The notes below the pieces were generated by a model. It was not told the origin of the DNA and did not search any database. It saw nothing but the letters and a program-made list of their open reading frames with translations. Shown one piece after another: positions 26,330 through 35,348 of a stretch of 64,000 nucleotides of DNA. The stretch's first letter is position 1, and each line of letters starts with the position of its first letter. The translations under genes were made by a program, and so were the position numbers. Source of the DNA: Dongia_B sp964406155. GTDB lineage: Bacteria; Pseudomonadota; Alphaproteobacteria; Dongiales; Dongiaceae. The stretch covers positions 1 through 64,000 of the forward strand of contig CAYOQR010000027.1 of NCBI GenBank assembly GCA_964406155.1, read 5' to 3'.

Positions 26330-26767
26330 ACTCCATGCCCCCATGCTGATCTCGTGCCTCAGCAATTTCGCAGGATGTTAATGCTGTATTGATAAACTAT
26401 TTGTACCTCAAGCATGGCGCAGCGCACAATGGGGTCACGCGGATGCAGCGATGTTCCGCACAAGCTGGTGGCATTTATCACGCATATGTGTTCGGCCGCG
26501 AAATGCTGCCAAGATGCTGTCGCCGAACAACCGTTTCCATACCGGCTCCATGTCGCCTTGATTCAACGGCATTCAACAATGCATGCCGTTGCTGCCGGCA
26601 CATCCCCATGTGCAGCTAAATCCCCGGAAAGCATAAATTAAGGAATTGGCTAACTTCCACGTGCAATTGCTCCCATGTGCAATTGCTGAAAACCCTCATT
26701 GCATATACAGTTGGAACATCCGCGGCGACTGGGAGAACCGCGGATATTGAAGACTGGGGGCTAATAC
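26330..26767. other. Divergent intergenic region, carrier-protein cassette / EPS export operon
   Basis: About 440 bases without a credible gene. It must hold the minus promoter for the carrier-protein cassette and the plus promoter for the outer-membrane export operon. It is relatively AT-rich and contains the direct repeat described at 26661-26687. A further CCCATGTGCA-like copy occurs near 26604. Confidence 0.6.
26661..26687 (+). repeat. Paired direct repeat, possible regulator site
   Basis: GTGCAATTGCT occurs at 26661-26671 and again at 26677-26687, a 16-base period, each preceded by CA(C/T). It lies 80-107 bases before the outer-membrane barrel gene. Direct repeats in this position often bind response regulators or activators; no binding protein is identified. 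Confidence 0.4.
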
Positions 26768-28165
26768 ATGTTCGACTTGAGGTCTCGGATCGGCTATCCG
26801 GCTGTGCTCCGGCGTCCGCATTCTTTGTCAGGTATGCCGACCGATACGACCTCCATCAATCAGGACCGGTCCGGGCGAAGGCCCCTTAAGCTGATGGCCG
26901 TACTGGCGGCGGTCAGCATGGCGACAGCCTTGACCGGTCTGGCAAGGCCTGCGGCGGCACAGCAGAATACTTATCTGGCGCCCGAATTCGTGCCCGGCGA
27001 AACCGTCATGGACCGGTTCGACCGGCTGCATCGCCCGGAAGGGTTCACCTTCGGCCCCTTCACGATCAATCCCAGCCTCGATATCGGCTTGGGATACGAC
27101 ACCAACATTTATGATACCCACAAGAACACAAAATCTGACGGCTTCCTAACAACCACCCTGGGCGCAGCCGCAACCGCCTCAGGCGGTGACTACTATGTCG
27201 GCCTCAATGGTTCGGTATCCAGGGCAACCTATTTCACTCTTTCCACCAACGATGCCTGGTACGGCGCCCTCTCGGCAAATGGCTGGAAGGATGTCGGCAA
27301 CAATTTACGCGTCAGTGGCAACGCCTACGTTGGCCGCGAAATCGAGGCGCGCGACGATCCGCAATCGACGGGAGAAACCGAGCCGGTCGAATTCTGGCAC
27401 TATAAGACCGGTGTCGGTCTCGAGACCCTGAACGCCCTTATCACCACCAATGTCGATCTCGCTTACGATCGCCGTGAATACGGAACGATCCCCAGCACCT
27501 TCGGCAGCGTCGATCTCACCGAGCGCAATATGAACGAGATCGATGGCAGCACGCGCTTCACCTATCACATCACCGATAACCGCAGCGTCTATCTGAACCT
27601 GCTCGGCAATGCCCGCCTGCCCGATCATAAGTATGACAACAGCGGCATTCAGCGTCAGTCATCGGGCATCGCCGCAACCTTCGGCACCGACTATGCGATC
27701 AGCGAGGTGCTCAGGTTCACCGGTCAGGCCGGCTACCAAGGCCAGTATTACGTCGATTCACAGGTCAAGAATGCGAACGGGCCGCTCGCCAAGCTGAGTT
27801 TGAGCTGGCTGCCGACGGAATTCACCCAGGTCCTCGTTTCATTCGAGCACAGCTTCTATGAAAGCTTCGATTCCGACAACGACATAACCAGTCCGGGTTT
27901 CTGGCAGAACAGCGGCAGTATCGGCGTGACCCAGGAACTGACCCGCGACCTCGTCTTTATCGCCACGGCTACGATCGCCGACCGCGATTTCATCAACAAA
28001 GGCCGCAACGAGACAGTCTACGCCCTTGACGCCAATCTCAAATGGAATGTGACGACAGGGCTGATCCTTTCCCTTGAAAACACCTTCGAAATTCAGGAGG
28101 CACGCCGCGATGATGGAAAGTTCACGAGCAATCTCACGCTGCTGCATCTCACCAAGACCTTCTGA
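26768..28165 (+). CDS. Outer-membrane beta-barrel protein of the EPS locus
   Basis: 465-residue protein. A basic, unusually long N-terminus (about 45 residues) precedes a hydrophobic signal core ending in RPAAAQ near residue 70. The rest is rich in alternating polar/aromatic strands and ends in phenylalanine (HLTKTF), the signature for BAM-mediated insertion. This BBP2-like barrel family is regularly found beside Wza/Wzz genes and is thought to help exopolysaccharide cross the outer membrane. The first ATG has a GGGGG site; the internal ATG at 26834 would give a more normal signal peptide but has a poor site. Confidence 0.78.
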   Translation: MFDLRSRIGYPAVLRRPHSLSGMPTDTTSINQDRSGRRPLKLMAVLAAVSMATALTGLARPAAAQQNTYLAPEFVPGETVMDRFDRLHRPEGFTFGPFTINPSLDIGLGYDTNIYDTHKNTKSDGFLTTTLGAAATASGGDYYVGLNGSVSRATYFTLSTNDAWYGALSANGWKDVGNNLRVSGNAYVGREIEARDDPQSTGETEPVEFWHYKTGVGLETLNALITTNVDLAYDRREYGTIPSTFGSVDLTERNMNEIDGSTRFTYHITDNRSVYLNLLGNARLPDHKYDNSGIQRQSSGIAATFGTDYAISEVLRFTGQAGYQGQYYVDSQVKNANGPLAKLSLSWLPTEFTQVLVSFEHSFYESFDSDNDITSPGFWQNSGSIGVTQELTRDLVFIATATIADRDFINKGRNETVYALDANLKWNVTTGLILSLENTFEIQEARRDDGKFTSNLTLLHLTKTF

Positions 28166-28760
28166 TCTGCTGCGTCCATTAATGCAGGCCGCCCGTCGGC
28201 ATGTTGGCCGGCTGACCGGTCTTTGGTTGATTGGCCTGGTGGCGGTTCTGGGCTCCGCTTTATCCGGATGCACTTCGGCACCACCGATCCAGTCCGCCGC
28301 GCCGCATGAATATCTCCTTGGCGCCGGCGACAAGGTGCAGCTCGAGGTCTACAACGACAAGGATATGTCCGGTCAGTTCGAAGTCGATGCCGGCGGGCAG
28401 ATCTCCATCCCGTTGATCGGCGGCGTCCATGTCGCCGGCCAGTCCCTGCGTCAGGCAGAGCAGAGCATCACCGATAAGTTGAAATCCGGGCAGTTCGTCA
28501 ACGATCCGAATGTCAGCCTGAATATCAGCCAGTATCGACCGATCTATGTCACCGGCGAGGTCCAGAAGGCCGGCCAGTTCCCCTTTGCCAGCGGCATGAC
28601 GGTTCTGACCGGTGTCGCGCTGGCCAACGGCTACACGCCACGCGCCGACCCGAACCGGGTCGAAATCATCCGCGCTCCCGATCCCAACCCGCAGGCAGCG
28701 ACAGAATCGACCCCCCTGGAACCTGGCGATGTCGTTAAGATTCTGCAAAGGTGGTTCTGA
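28110..28760 (+). CDS. Polysaccharide export lipoprotein (Wza/GumB-like)
   Basis: 216-residue periplasmic/outer-membrane export protein. A perfect AGGAGG at 28095-28100 decides the ATG at 28110, which lies inside the preceding gene (56-base overlap). A hydrophobic segment ends in the lipobox LSGC (C54), an unusually late lipidation site. The Poly_export domain begins YLLGAGDKVQLEVYNDKDMSG and the SLBB-like domain follows with YRPIYVTGEVQKAGQFPF. It is short compared with E. coli Wza, as in GumB. It forms the outer-membrane or periplasmic part of the export channel with the GumC-like protein downstream. Confidence 0.88.
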   Translation: MMESSRAISRCCISPRPSDLLRPLMQAARRHVGRLTGLWLIGLVAVLGSALSGCTSAPPIQSAAPHEYLLGAGDKVQLEVYNDKDMSGQFEVDAGGQISIPLIGGVHVAGQSLRQAEQSITDKLKSGQFVNDPNVSLNISQYRPIYVTGEVQKAGQFPFASGMTVLTGVALANGYTPRADPNRVEIIRAPDPNPQAATESTPLEPGDVVKILQRWF

Positions 28761-28794
28761 CAGCCACCTGTCTGGTACAATCCGGTATAGGCCA

Positions 28795-28821
28795 GCCGGC
28801 ATCCCTTCAAGGGATGCCGGC
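28795..28821 (+). terminator. Strong hairpin between Wza-like and Wzz-like genes
   Basis: GCCGGCATCCC (28795-28805) pairs with GGGATGCCGGC (28811-28821) around a TTCAA loop. The flanks (CCAG, CTGG) can extend it. There is no T-run, so it may be a stability or attenuation element rather than a full terminator. Confidence 0.45.
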
Positions 28822-28851
28822 GGCTGGCGGCCAGATATGGCAGTGAACAAT

Positions 28852-28865
28852 TAGGTATTTACCTA
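28852..28865. promoter_or_regulatory. Palindrome before the Wzz-like gene
   Basis: TAGGTATTTACCTA is a perfect 6+2+6 inverted repeat in an AT-rich patch 106 bases before the GumC-like start. It is a plausible operator; the regulator is not identified. Confidence 0.35.
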
Positions 28866-28971
28866 TTTGAACTGCTTTTCAATGCTACAATGCTGACGAT
28901 CCCAGCGCTGTTGCCGAAGCGAAAAGTGAGATCGCGAGAACACGGGGATCAGAGCGCGAGGATCTAGGCGT

Positions 28972-30525
28972 ATGAGTAGCGATCACAACCGAGAGTTGAC
29001 GGAGTATGTCCGGAAACCGGTCAGCTATGTAATTCCGGCCGAGTTGGATGAGGGCGACGCCCCTCTCGACCGGACTCCCTTCACTCTGCGGGAGGCCCTG
29101 ACCTTCCTGTTCAAGGATTGGAAAAGGATCCTTTTGGCCTTCCTGGTCCCGGTCATCGTCGCGATCGCCGTCGCCCTTGCTATTCCGCCCAAATACGAAG
29201 CGAGCTCCACACTGCTTGTCCGCTTCGGTAGCGAATATGCCCCCCGGTCCGATACCGGCGAGGCGATTGTCTCCGCGCCTGGCTTCAGTCAGGGCGACAT
29301 CGTGAAATCGGAAGTGGAGATCCTGCTGAGCTCGGCCGTCCTGGAAAGTGCGATCGATGCGACCGGTCTGGATCGGCTTTACCCCGCCCTCGCCAAGCAG
29401 GCCGACCAGAAGCGCGCCAAGGCGCTTGCCATTGCCCAGCTCGGTCAAGACCTCGGCGTCGTTCCGGTGAAGGATTCGAATATCATCGCCGTCAGCCTGA
29501 AGAACCGGGATGCCGCCGTGGCGCGCGATACCGTCAATAATGTGGTCGCCGCCTATCTCGTCAAACGGACAGCCATTTTCGCCGATCCCAGATCCGGCAT
29601 TCTGGAGGAGCAGTTCGCCGACACCAAAGCGCGGCTTGAGGATGTCACCAATCAAATCAATCAGCTTAAGCAGGAAAACAATATCACCGACATCACTCAG
29701 GAGCGCAGCCTCTTGCTGCAACAGCGCGCCTCCCTGAGTACGGCGCTGCAACAGGTCGTCGCACAATTGCCGGAGTTGCAGAACCGTTTGGCCTCCTTGA
29801 AGAAGAGCGACGCTTCGACCAAGTCCGAAGTCGAACTTTATGCCGAAACCGGCCGCCCCCAGGCGACCGATGTCGCTAATCAGGAGCTGACTAAGTTACA
29901 GATCGCCGAAGCCGACCTCTCGAAGCAGTTCGGCCCCAACCATCCGAAAGTCAAGCAGATCCGCGAACAGATTCGCGACGTTCAGAAGATCGTCGGGCAG
30001 CAGCAGCAGACGGTATCCAATGCCGTCCGCGTTGGCCGCAATCCGGCGAAGGACTTGCTCGACGCCCAGACGATCACGGCCAATGCCGAGCTGGCGGCAG
30101 CGAATGCCAGCCAGGACGTCCTGCGGAAACAGATCGCGGATGTCGACGAAAAGCTGGCCAAGGTGACGAAGGTCGCCGAACAGATGGATCAGCTAACCCT
30201 CCAGCAATCGGTCATCGAGGCGACGTACCGGTCTTTTGCCCAGAAAGTCGATGAAGCCCGGGCTCTCGACCAACTGGATAAGCAGCATGCCGCGAATGTG
30301 CGGGTGGTGGAAGAAGCCCGACTGCCGGTCAAACCTACGGGCTACCGTACAGCCATTGCGCTTGTCGGCGGCATGGTCGGCGTCTTCCTGGCGGCAATCG
30401 TCGCCTTGATCTCCATCGTCATGCGCGACACCTTCGTGACCCCACAGCAGATCGAGCGGTCCCTGGGCATCCCGGTTCTCGCAGCGGTACCGGTCCTGGC
30501 TTTGCCGAAGGAAAGCCATTCTTGA
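28972..30525 (+). CDS. Polysaccharide co-polymerase / chain-length determinant (Wzz/GumC-like)
   Basis: 517-residue inner-membrane protein controlling chain length and export. The Wzz domain begins near residue 35, transmembrane helix 1 is at about 52-72, a long periplasmic coiled coil runs through the middle (many Q/K/E heptads at about 200-430), and helix 2 is at about 460-484, preceded by the proline-rich ARLPVKPTGYR motif. No cytoplasmic kinase domain follows; the CpsD-like protein at 17550 may be the separated partner. Confidence 0.9.
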   Translation: MSSDHNRELTEYVRKPVSYVIPAELDEGDAPLDRTPFTLREALTFLFKDWKRILLAFLVPVIVAIAVALAIPPKYEASSTLLVRFGSEYAPRSDTGEAIVSAPGFSQGDIVKSEVEILLSSAVLESAIDATGLDRLYPALAKQADQKRAKALAIAQLGQDLGVVPVKDSNIIAVSLKNRDAAVARDTVNNVVAAYLVKRTAIFADPRSGILEEQFADTKARLEDVTNQINQLKQENNITDITQERSLLLQQRASLSTALQQVVAQLPELQNRLASLKKSDASTKSEVELYAETGRPQATDVANQELTKLQIAEADLSKQFGPNHPKVKQIREQIRDVQKIVGQQQQTVSNAVRVGRNPAKDLLDAQTITANAELAAANASQDVLRKQIADVDEKLAKVTKVAEQMDQLTLQQSVIEATYRSFAQKVDEARALDQLDKQHAANVRVVEEARLPVKPTGYRTAIALVGGMVGVFLAAIVALISIVMRDTFVTPQQIERSLGIPVLAAVPVLALPKESHS

Positions 30526-30589
30526 TCGTTGCTCCGCCTATCTGGATCGAAAGCCGCAGAACATGGCGATGGAATGAAGCAGGATCGCC

Positions 30590-31765
30590 ATGTGGCTGAT
30601 CAGGATCGTCCGGCCGAGTTTGGCTTTGGCTTGTACATTGCTCGGGCTGCTGGGAAGCATCCTGGCCAGTCCGGCTGGTGCGGATTCCGGCCCGGCGAAG
30701 CCGGATTTGCGGCGTGGCGTCAATCTGACAAGCTGGTTTCAGTATAGCGGATCGCACCAGTTCTCGCCCCAGGACCTCCGGACCGTCCATGATGCGGGGA
30801 TCGACTATGTTCGCATCCCCATCGATCCCGCCTTCATGGGCTGGAAAGCCAACAGTACTGAAAATAGCGACGCAACCGCCAAGATCGTCACGACGGCGAG
30901 CTATCTCGCCTCTCTGGTGACGGCGCAGAAGCTGGCCTTGATCATCGATATCCATCCGGAAGAAGAGATGATGGAACAGATCGAGCGTGACGAAACCGCG
31001 GCCAGCGCCTTCGTCACGCTGTGGTCGCAAATCGCCGCCGGCCTGACTGCCACGTCATCCGGCAACGTTGCCTTGGAGATCCTCAACGAACCGCATTACT
31101 ATACCGGCGATGCCGAACGCTGGCCGCGTCTGGCAGCCCGGATCGTTGCGGCCATCCGCGCCTCGTTGCCCAACCACCTGATTATTGTCGGCGGCCGGTT
31201 CAGCAATGGAATCGACGGGCTGGCGGAACTGAAACCGCTGGCGGATCCCAACATTCTCTATACTTTCCACTTTTACGACCCCTTCATCCTGACGCATCAG
31301 AGCGCGTCCTGGTGGCATGACAGAACCGATACGGCCATTGGCTTCATGAACAATGTGCCGTATCCGGCTTCATCGGGTGCTTTATCGCAAATCCAGCTCG
31401 CGCCCGGAGGCAACAAGCTGATCGCCATGAAGGAGATCACTGCTTATGCCCTCAGCGGATGGAATGGGGACAAGCTTGGCGCCGAAATCGACGAGGCGGC
31501 AACCTGGGCACGCCGGAACAATGTCCGTCTTATCTGCACCGAATTTGGTGCAATCCGCACGACATCCGATCAGGCCTCCCGCCTCAGATGGATCGCGGAT
31601 ATGCGCCAGGCGCTCGAAACCCGGGGAATTGGCTGGGCGATATGGGACCTGGATGACACTTTTGGCATCGCGACGCGACAATCAGGGAACCTGACCATCG
31701 CTCCGGAAATGCGTCGGGCGCTCGGCCTGCAGACATCCGATCAAACCTCGACCGGCCAGCCTTGA
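30590..31765 (+). CDS. Secreted glycoside hydrolase family 5 (endoglucanase-like)
   Basis: 391-residue enzyme with a signal peptide (cleavage near SPAGA, about residue 31) and a GH5 TIM barrel. RRGVNLTSWF opens the domain, the acid/base glutamate is E167 in EILNEPH, and the nucleophile is E318 in CTEFGAIR. It probably trims or releases the exopolysaccharide in the periplasm, a common role for hydrolases encoded in such loci. It is followed after two bases by the Wzy-like gene, so they are co-transcribed. Confidence 0.88.
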   Translation: MWLIRIVRPSLALACTLLGLLGSILASPAGADSGPAKPDLRRGVNLTSWFQYSGSHQFSPQDLRTVHDAGIDYVRIPIDPAFMGWKANSTENSDATAKIVTTASYLASLVTAQKLALIIDIHPEEEMMEQIERDETAASAFVTLWSQIAAGLTATSSGNVALEILNEPHYYTGDAERWPRLAARIVAAIRASLPNHLIIVGGRFSNGIDGLAELKPLADPNILYTFHFYDPFILTHQSASWWHDRTDTAIGFMNNVPYPASSGALSQIQLAPGGNKLIAMKEITAYALSGWNGDKLGAEIDEAATWARRNNVRLICTEFGAIRTTSDQASRLRWIADMRQALETRGIGWAIWDLDDTFGIATRQSGNLTIAPEMRRALGLQTSDQTSTGQP

Positions 31766-31767
31766 TC

Positions 31768-33225
31768 ATGGCGGTGTCACGCACGCAATCCCTCGCCCGA
31801 CCCCAGCCGTTTCGGTCCCCTCCGAGAGCATCTTTTGCCGTCCCCGCCAACGAGGCTAATGGAACGGCATTGCGCATCAGCTTTATCTTGATGCTGCTCG
31901 GTCTTACCCTCTACCTCGCCGTCTCGGATACCCTGCTGTCGATGGTGGGTATTCCCTATACTGCGTCCTTCGGCAGCTTCATCTACAAACTGCATCCGGC
32001 CACTTATTTTTGCCTGCTCTCGATGCTGTTTGCCATTTTCAGCAATGGCAACGCTCTGCGGCAACCGGCGCAGGTCTGGCAGAACGTCAGCTATGGCCTT
32101 TACTGTATGGTCGTCTGCATGCTGATGGTCTACACGACCTACCGGTATGGCATGTCAGGCAGCGCCTTCCTGATCGACACACTGCTGATGCCCGCGATCG
32201 TCGGCCTGACCCTCAATCTCTATCCGGACACATGGCGAGCAACCTTGTTCAAGGTCATCCTCTCCATCTGCCTCGCAAATGCCCTGATCAGCATCGTCGA
32301 AGCGGCGACACAGTGGCGCCTTGAGGAATATGCTGTTTCCGGCGGCACGCTGATTGTCGACGATCAGTTTCGCGCGACGGCCCTCATGGGCCACCCCTTG
32401 GGCAATGCCATGGTTATGAGCGTGGCTGCTTTCGGTATGACGGTCTGGTGTCGGCATTGGTTGCTGCGGACGATGGCGGTCTTTGTTTTTCTCTTGTCCT
32501 TGCTCGCCTTCGGCGGCCGGACGGCCTTCCTGCTGACCGGCTTCCTGGTATTTCTTGGGGCTGTCTATAGTGTCTACGTCGCCGCCAGACGGGGACGAAT
32601 TCGCGCCCGGCATCTGCTGACTTGCCTGATTTTGTTTGGAATCCTTTGCGCTATTCTCGGCGCTGCCGTTTTCTGGCTCGACCTGGGTCAGCGCATTTTC
32701 GACGGCTTCGTCTGGGACGACAGCGCGGATGTCCGACGCCGGAGTCTGATGGCTTTCGATTTCCTCTCACCGGAGCAGATACTCCTTGGTATTTCACCAT
32801 GGGAAATCGATCAGGTGATTCTGCGTATCAATGTCAGAAATCCAATTGTCGTCATCGAGAATACCTGGGTGGTTCTCTCCCTGCAGTTCGGCCTGATCGG
32901 GCTCGTGATGTTTGCCGCCTGCTACGGCTTCCTGCTTGTCCAGCTTGTGAGGGGCGCCCCGCTCGCGATGAAAGTCGGGCTGCTGTCCTTCCTGATCCTC
33001 ACATCATCGAATAACGCCCTATCGGCCAAGACCATGGTGCTGGTCTTTGTCGTCAGTCTGATCGCGACATCGAAGAGTTTCGTCAAGCTCCGCGCCCGAA
33101 ACCGCTTCTTGCAACGTGTCCGACGCCGTCCCGACAATGAAGATCGCGCGGGGTCACCTGCTTTACTGGATTCCGAACTCGAGAGCCCCGGCATCCCCAG
33201 AGGACTTCGCCGCAGGCTCTCCTGA
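31768..33225 (+). CDS. O-antigen ligase/polymerase-like membrane protein (Wzy)
   Basis: 485-residue inner-membrane protein with about 10-12 helices after a polar 35-residue N-terminus. A large periplasmic loop near 330-375 contains DDSADVRRRSLMAFDFLSP, in the position of the Wzy_C signature. It would join repeat units delivered by the flippase. The ATG lies two bases after the GH5 stop. It converges with the WcaJ-like gene across nine bases. Confidence 0.8.
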   Translation: MAVSRTQSLARPQPFRSPPRASFAVPANEANGTALRISFILMLLGLTLYLAVSDTLLSMVGIPYTASFGSFIYKLHPATYFCLLSMLFAIFSNGNALRQPAQVWQNVSYGLYCMVVCMLMVYTTYRYGMSGSAFLIDTLLMPAIVGLTLNLYPDTWRATLFKVILSICLANALISIVEAATQWRLEEYAVSGGTLIVDDQFRATALMGHPLGNAMVMSVAAFGMTVWCRHWLLRTMAVFVFLLSLLAFGGRTAFLLTGFLVFLGAVYSVYVAARRGRIRARHLLTCLILFGILCAILGAAVFWLDLGQRIFDGFVWDDSADVRRRSLMAFDFLSPEQILLGISPWEIDQVILRINVRNPIVVIENTWVVLSLQFGLIGLVMFAACYGFLLVQLVRGAPLAMKVGLLSFLILTSSNNALSAKTMVLVFVVSLIATSKSFVKLRARNRFLQRVRRRPDNEDRAGSPALLDSELESPGIPRGLRRRLS

Positions 33226-33234
33226 GCGGTACGA

Positions 33235-34734
33235 TCAATAGGCGTTGCGCGTGCGCAGAACGACGATGACCGTCATGAAGAGGATTTTCAGGTCGAACAG
33301 AAACGACCAATTGTCGATGTAATAGATGTCATGCTCGATGCGAGCCCGCAGAATGGCCGGGTCCTCGACCGCGCCACGCAAACCGCAAACCTGCGCCCAG
33401 CCGGTAATACCCGGCTTCACCCGATGGCGTTCGGCATATTCCTTGCTGATTTCCTGGCATAGGCTGTCCTTGACGCGCATGCCGATCGCATGCGGCCGCG
33501 GGCCGACCAACGACATGCTGCCGCGCAGCACATTGAAGAGCTGCGGCAGTTCATCGATGCTGGTCAAGCGCAGCCATTTGCCGATGCGGGTGACACGCGG
33601 ATCGTCGCGCTTCGTCTGCTGCCTCGCCTCGAGATCCGAATCAGCCACATGCATGGTCCGGAACTTGAGGATCTCGATCTTCTCGTTCGATAACCCCAAC
33701 CTTGGTTGGCGGAAGAAGATCGGCCCCGGACTATCAAGCCGGATCGCCAGGGCCGCCAGCAGCATGACCGGCGAAAACAGCAGGAGAATGATCGCCGAGA
33801 AGGCGATATCCATCGTCCGCTTCACCACCCGAGACCAGAGCGACAGCGGCCGGTGAATCACATCCAGGAAAGGCAGCGCTTTCTTGATGATGCCATGGTT
33901 GCCGAGCTGGAGGCCGGCCAGATCCGGCACCAGAGCGATGTCGATCGGCACGGTCTTCAGCTTGTGGAGGATATCGAGTATCCGGTTCTCCGCGCTGAGC
34001 GGCAAGGCGATCAGGATCTTGTCGACATGATGGCTCTTAACATGTTCAACGAGATCGCCAACCCCGCCTTGAACATCGAGGAATTGGGAAGGACGCCTGA
34101 TTCTATCGTCGAAGACGCCAACCAGCTTGATCTGGTCAATATAGCGGCTCTTGAGGAGCTCCACCAGCCGGTGACCGATATCGCCGGCGCCGATGATTGC
34201 GACGGTCGTCGAAAGCTGCCCGGCTGCGACGAGGGAATTCAGATAGATACGCAACAACGTCCGCTGTACGGTCACTGCCCAGGTGGGGATGCCGATGAGA
34301 CCGAGCAGCAGCTCAGGCACGGCCGTCGTGTCGGCGGGAGGGGTTGTTACACCGATAATGTAGAACTCGAGAATGAAGGCCCCGCCCAGAGCAGCCGCGG
34401 CGAGTAATGTCGGTATGCCGATAAACCTGAACGCCGTGACATTGGAACTGACCGTCGGTTCATAGGTCTTGGCAAGGCTGTGTAAGACGATAAAGAGCAA
34501 GAAGGCAATAGCCGAGAAATGCTCGAGGCTTGCCCGCTGCAAAGGATCCATCATGTCATGATGGAGCAGAAAAATGCTCGACGCAGTGGTGACACAGAGG
34601 AAGGTGACAATATCGCTCGACGCCAGCAGCAGCTTGAAGAATTGGCTGCCGCCAAATCTGCCAACCCCCGTACTGCCGGTCGGCAGGCGTGGCGTGACCT
34701 TCGTTAAAGCGGGATCCGTAGGTAAACCTTGCAT
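33235..34734 (-). CDS. Undecaprenyl-phosphate sugar-1-phosphate transferase (WcaJ/GumD-like)
   Basis: 499-residue polytopic enzyme that starts the repeat unit by moving glucose-1-phosphate (or a related sugar phosphate) to undecaprenyl phosphate. Four N-terminal helices precede a CoA-binding-like domain (AIIGAGDIGHRLVE). The C-terminal bacterial sugar transferase domain shows a further membrane helix, ILKFRTM, SIDELPQLFNVLRG, GPRPHA and KPGITGWAQVCGLRG. The ATG follows AAAGGGGG. It is the right-hand end of the main exopolysaccharide locus. Confidence 0.9.
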   Translation of the reverse strand: MQGLPTDPALTKVTPRLPTGSTGVGRFGGSQFFKLLLASSDIVTFLCVTTASSIFLLHHDMMDPLQRASLEHFSAIAFLLFIVLHSLAKTYEPTVSSNVTAFRFIGIPTLLAAAALGGAFILEFYIIGVTTPPADTTAVPELLLGLIGIPTWAVTVQRTLLRIYLNSLVAAGQLSTTVAIIGAGDIGHRLVELLKSRYIDQIKLVGVFDDRIRRPSQFLDVQGGVGDLVEHVKSHHVDKILIALPLSAENRILDILHKLKTVPIDIALVPDLAGLQLGNHGIIKKALPFLDVIHRPLSLWSRVVKRTMDIAFSAIILLLFSPVMLLAALAIRLDSPGPIFFRQPRLGLSNEKIEILKFRTMHVADSDLEARQQTKRDDPRVTRIGKWLRLTSIDELPQLFNVLRGSMSLVGPRPHAIGMRVKDSLCQEISKEYAERHRVKPGITGWAQVCGLRGAVEDPAILRARIEHDIYYIDNWSFLFDLKILFMTVIVVLRTRNAY

Positions 34735-35348
34735 AAAAGCCCCCTTTTGGCATCGCGCCAACAATGCCAGTGGTGTACCCCGTCCCCGTAATCGCCCCTT
34801 CGGCTTCGCTCGAAGGGTTTTTCAGCATGTGGCTTATACGCGTCCCATTACCTTATCCGAGCATGAGGATGCCCGCTTTTTTGGCCACACTTAACTAAAT
34901 ATAAAGAAATGTTAGCGGCAAATTTTTGACTCGACAACTGTCATTCAGCCACACAGGCGCCCATTCACACACACTCTATTGTGCAGAGAACCGTTTTTCT
35001 GACCTCAATACCTGATTCTACGGCATTTCATCGGGGTTCCCTTCGATATCACAAAAAGGAGATCGATACCCAGCCGCTGGGCGGTAGCGAGAGGGGAAAC
35101 CGCATCGGACGCCAGTTCCCTATCGGGTATTCTTAACGCATCTGTAACATCATTTAAGGTGAAGAGCATAGGCGAAGGATGCCCAACCAAGGCCCTCCTC
35201 CCCGATCAGATATCGTCGCCAGAGCCGGCCCGACTCGCAGGCGGGACGATGGCCTATTCAAGTCGGATGTCGTCCACTGAGCCTCGTCAACATAAGCATC
35301 ACTTGTCAGCGGATGCGCCTCCATCTCATGAAGCGGATATTCATCATG
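34735..35348. other. Non-coding stretch between EPS and efflux regions
   Basis: About 610 bases with no gene I can support. It holds the presumed minus promoter of the WcaJ-like gene in its left part, including an AT-rich patch at 34890-34925. A hairpin CCCTTCG (34796-34802) / CGAAGGG (34811-34817) is followed by five T on the plus strand. Confidence 0.55.

Noticed and set aside
34796..34822. Hairpin with five T as an intrinsic terminator
   Set aside because: It points along the plus strand, where no gene ends upstream. The only nearby transcript (WcaJ-like) runs the other way, so it is left as a note in the gap entry.
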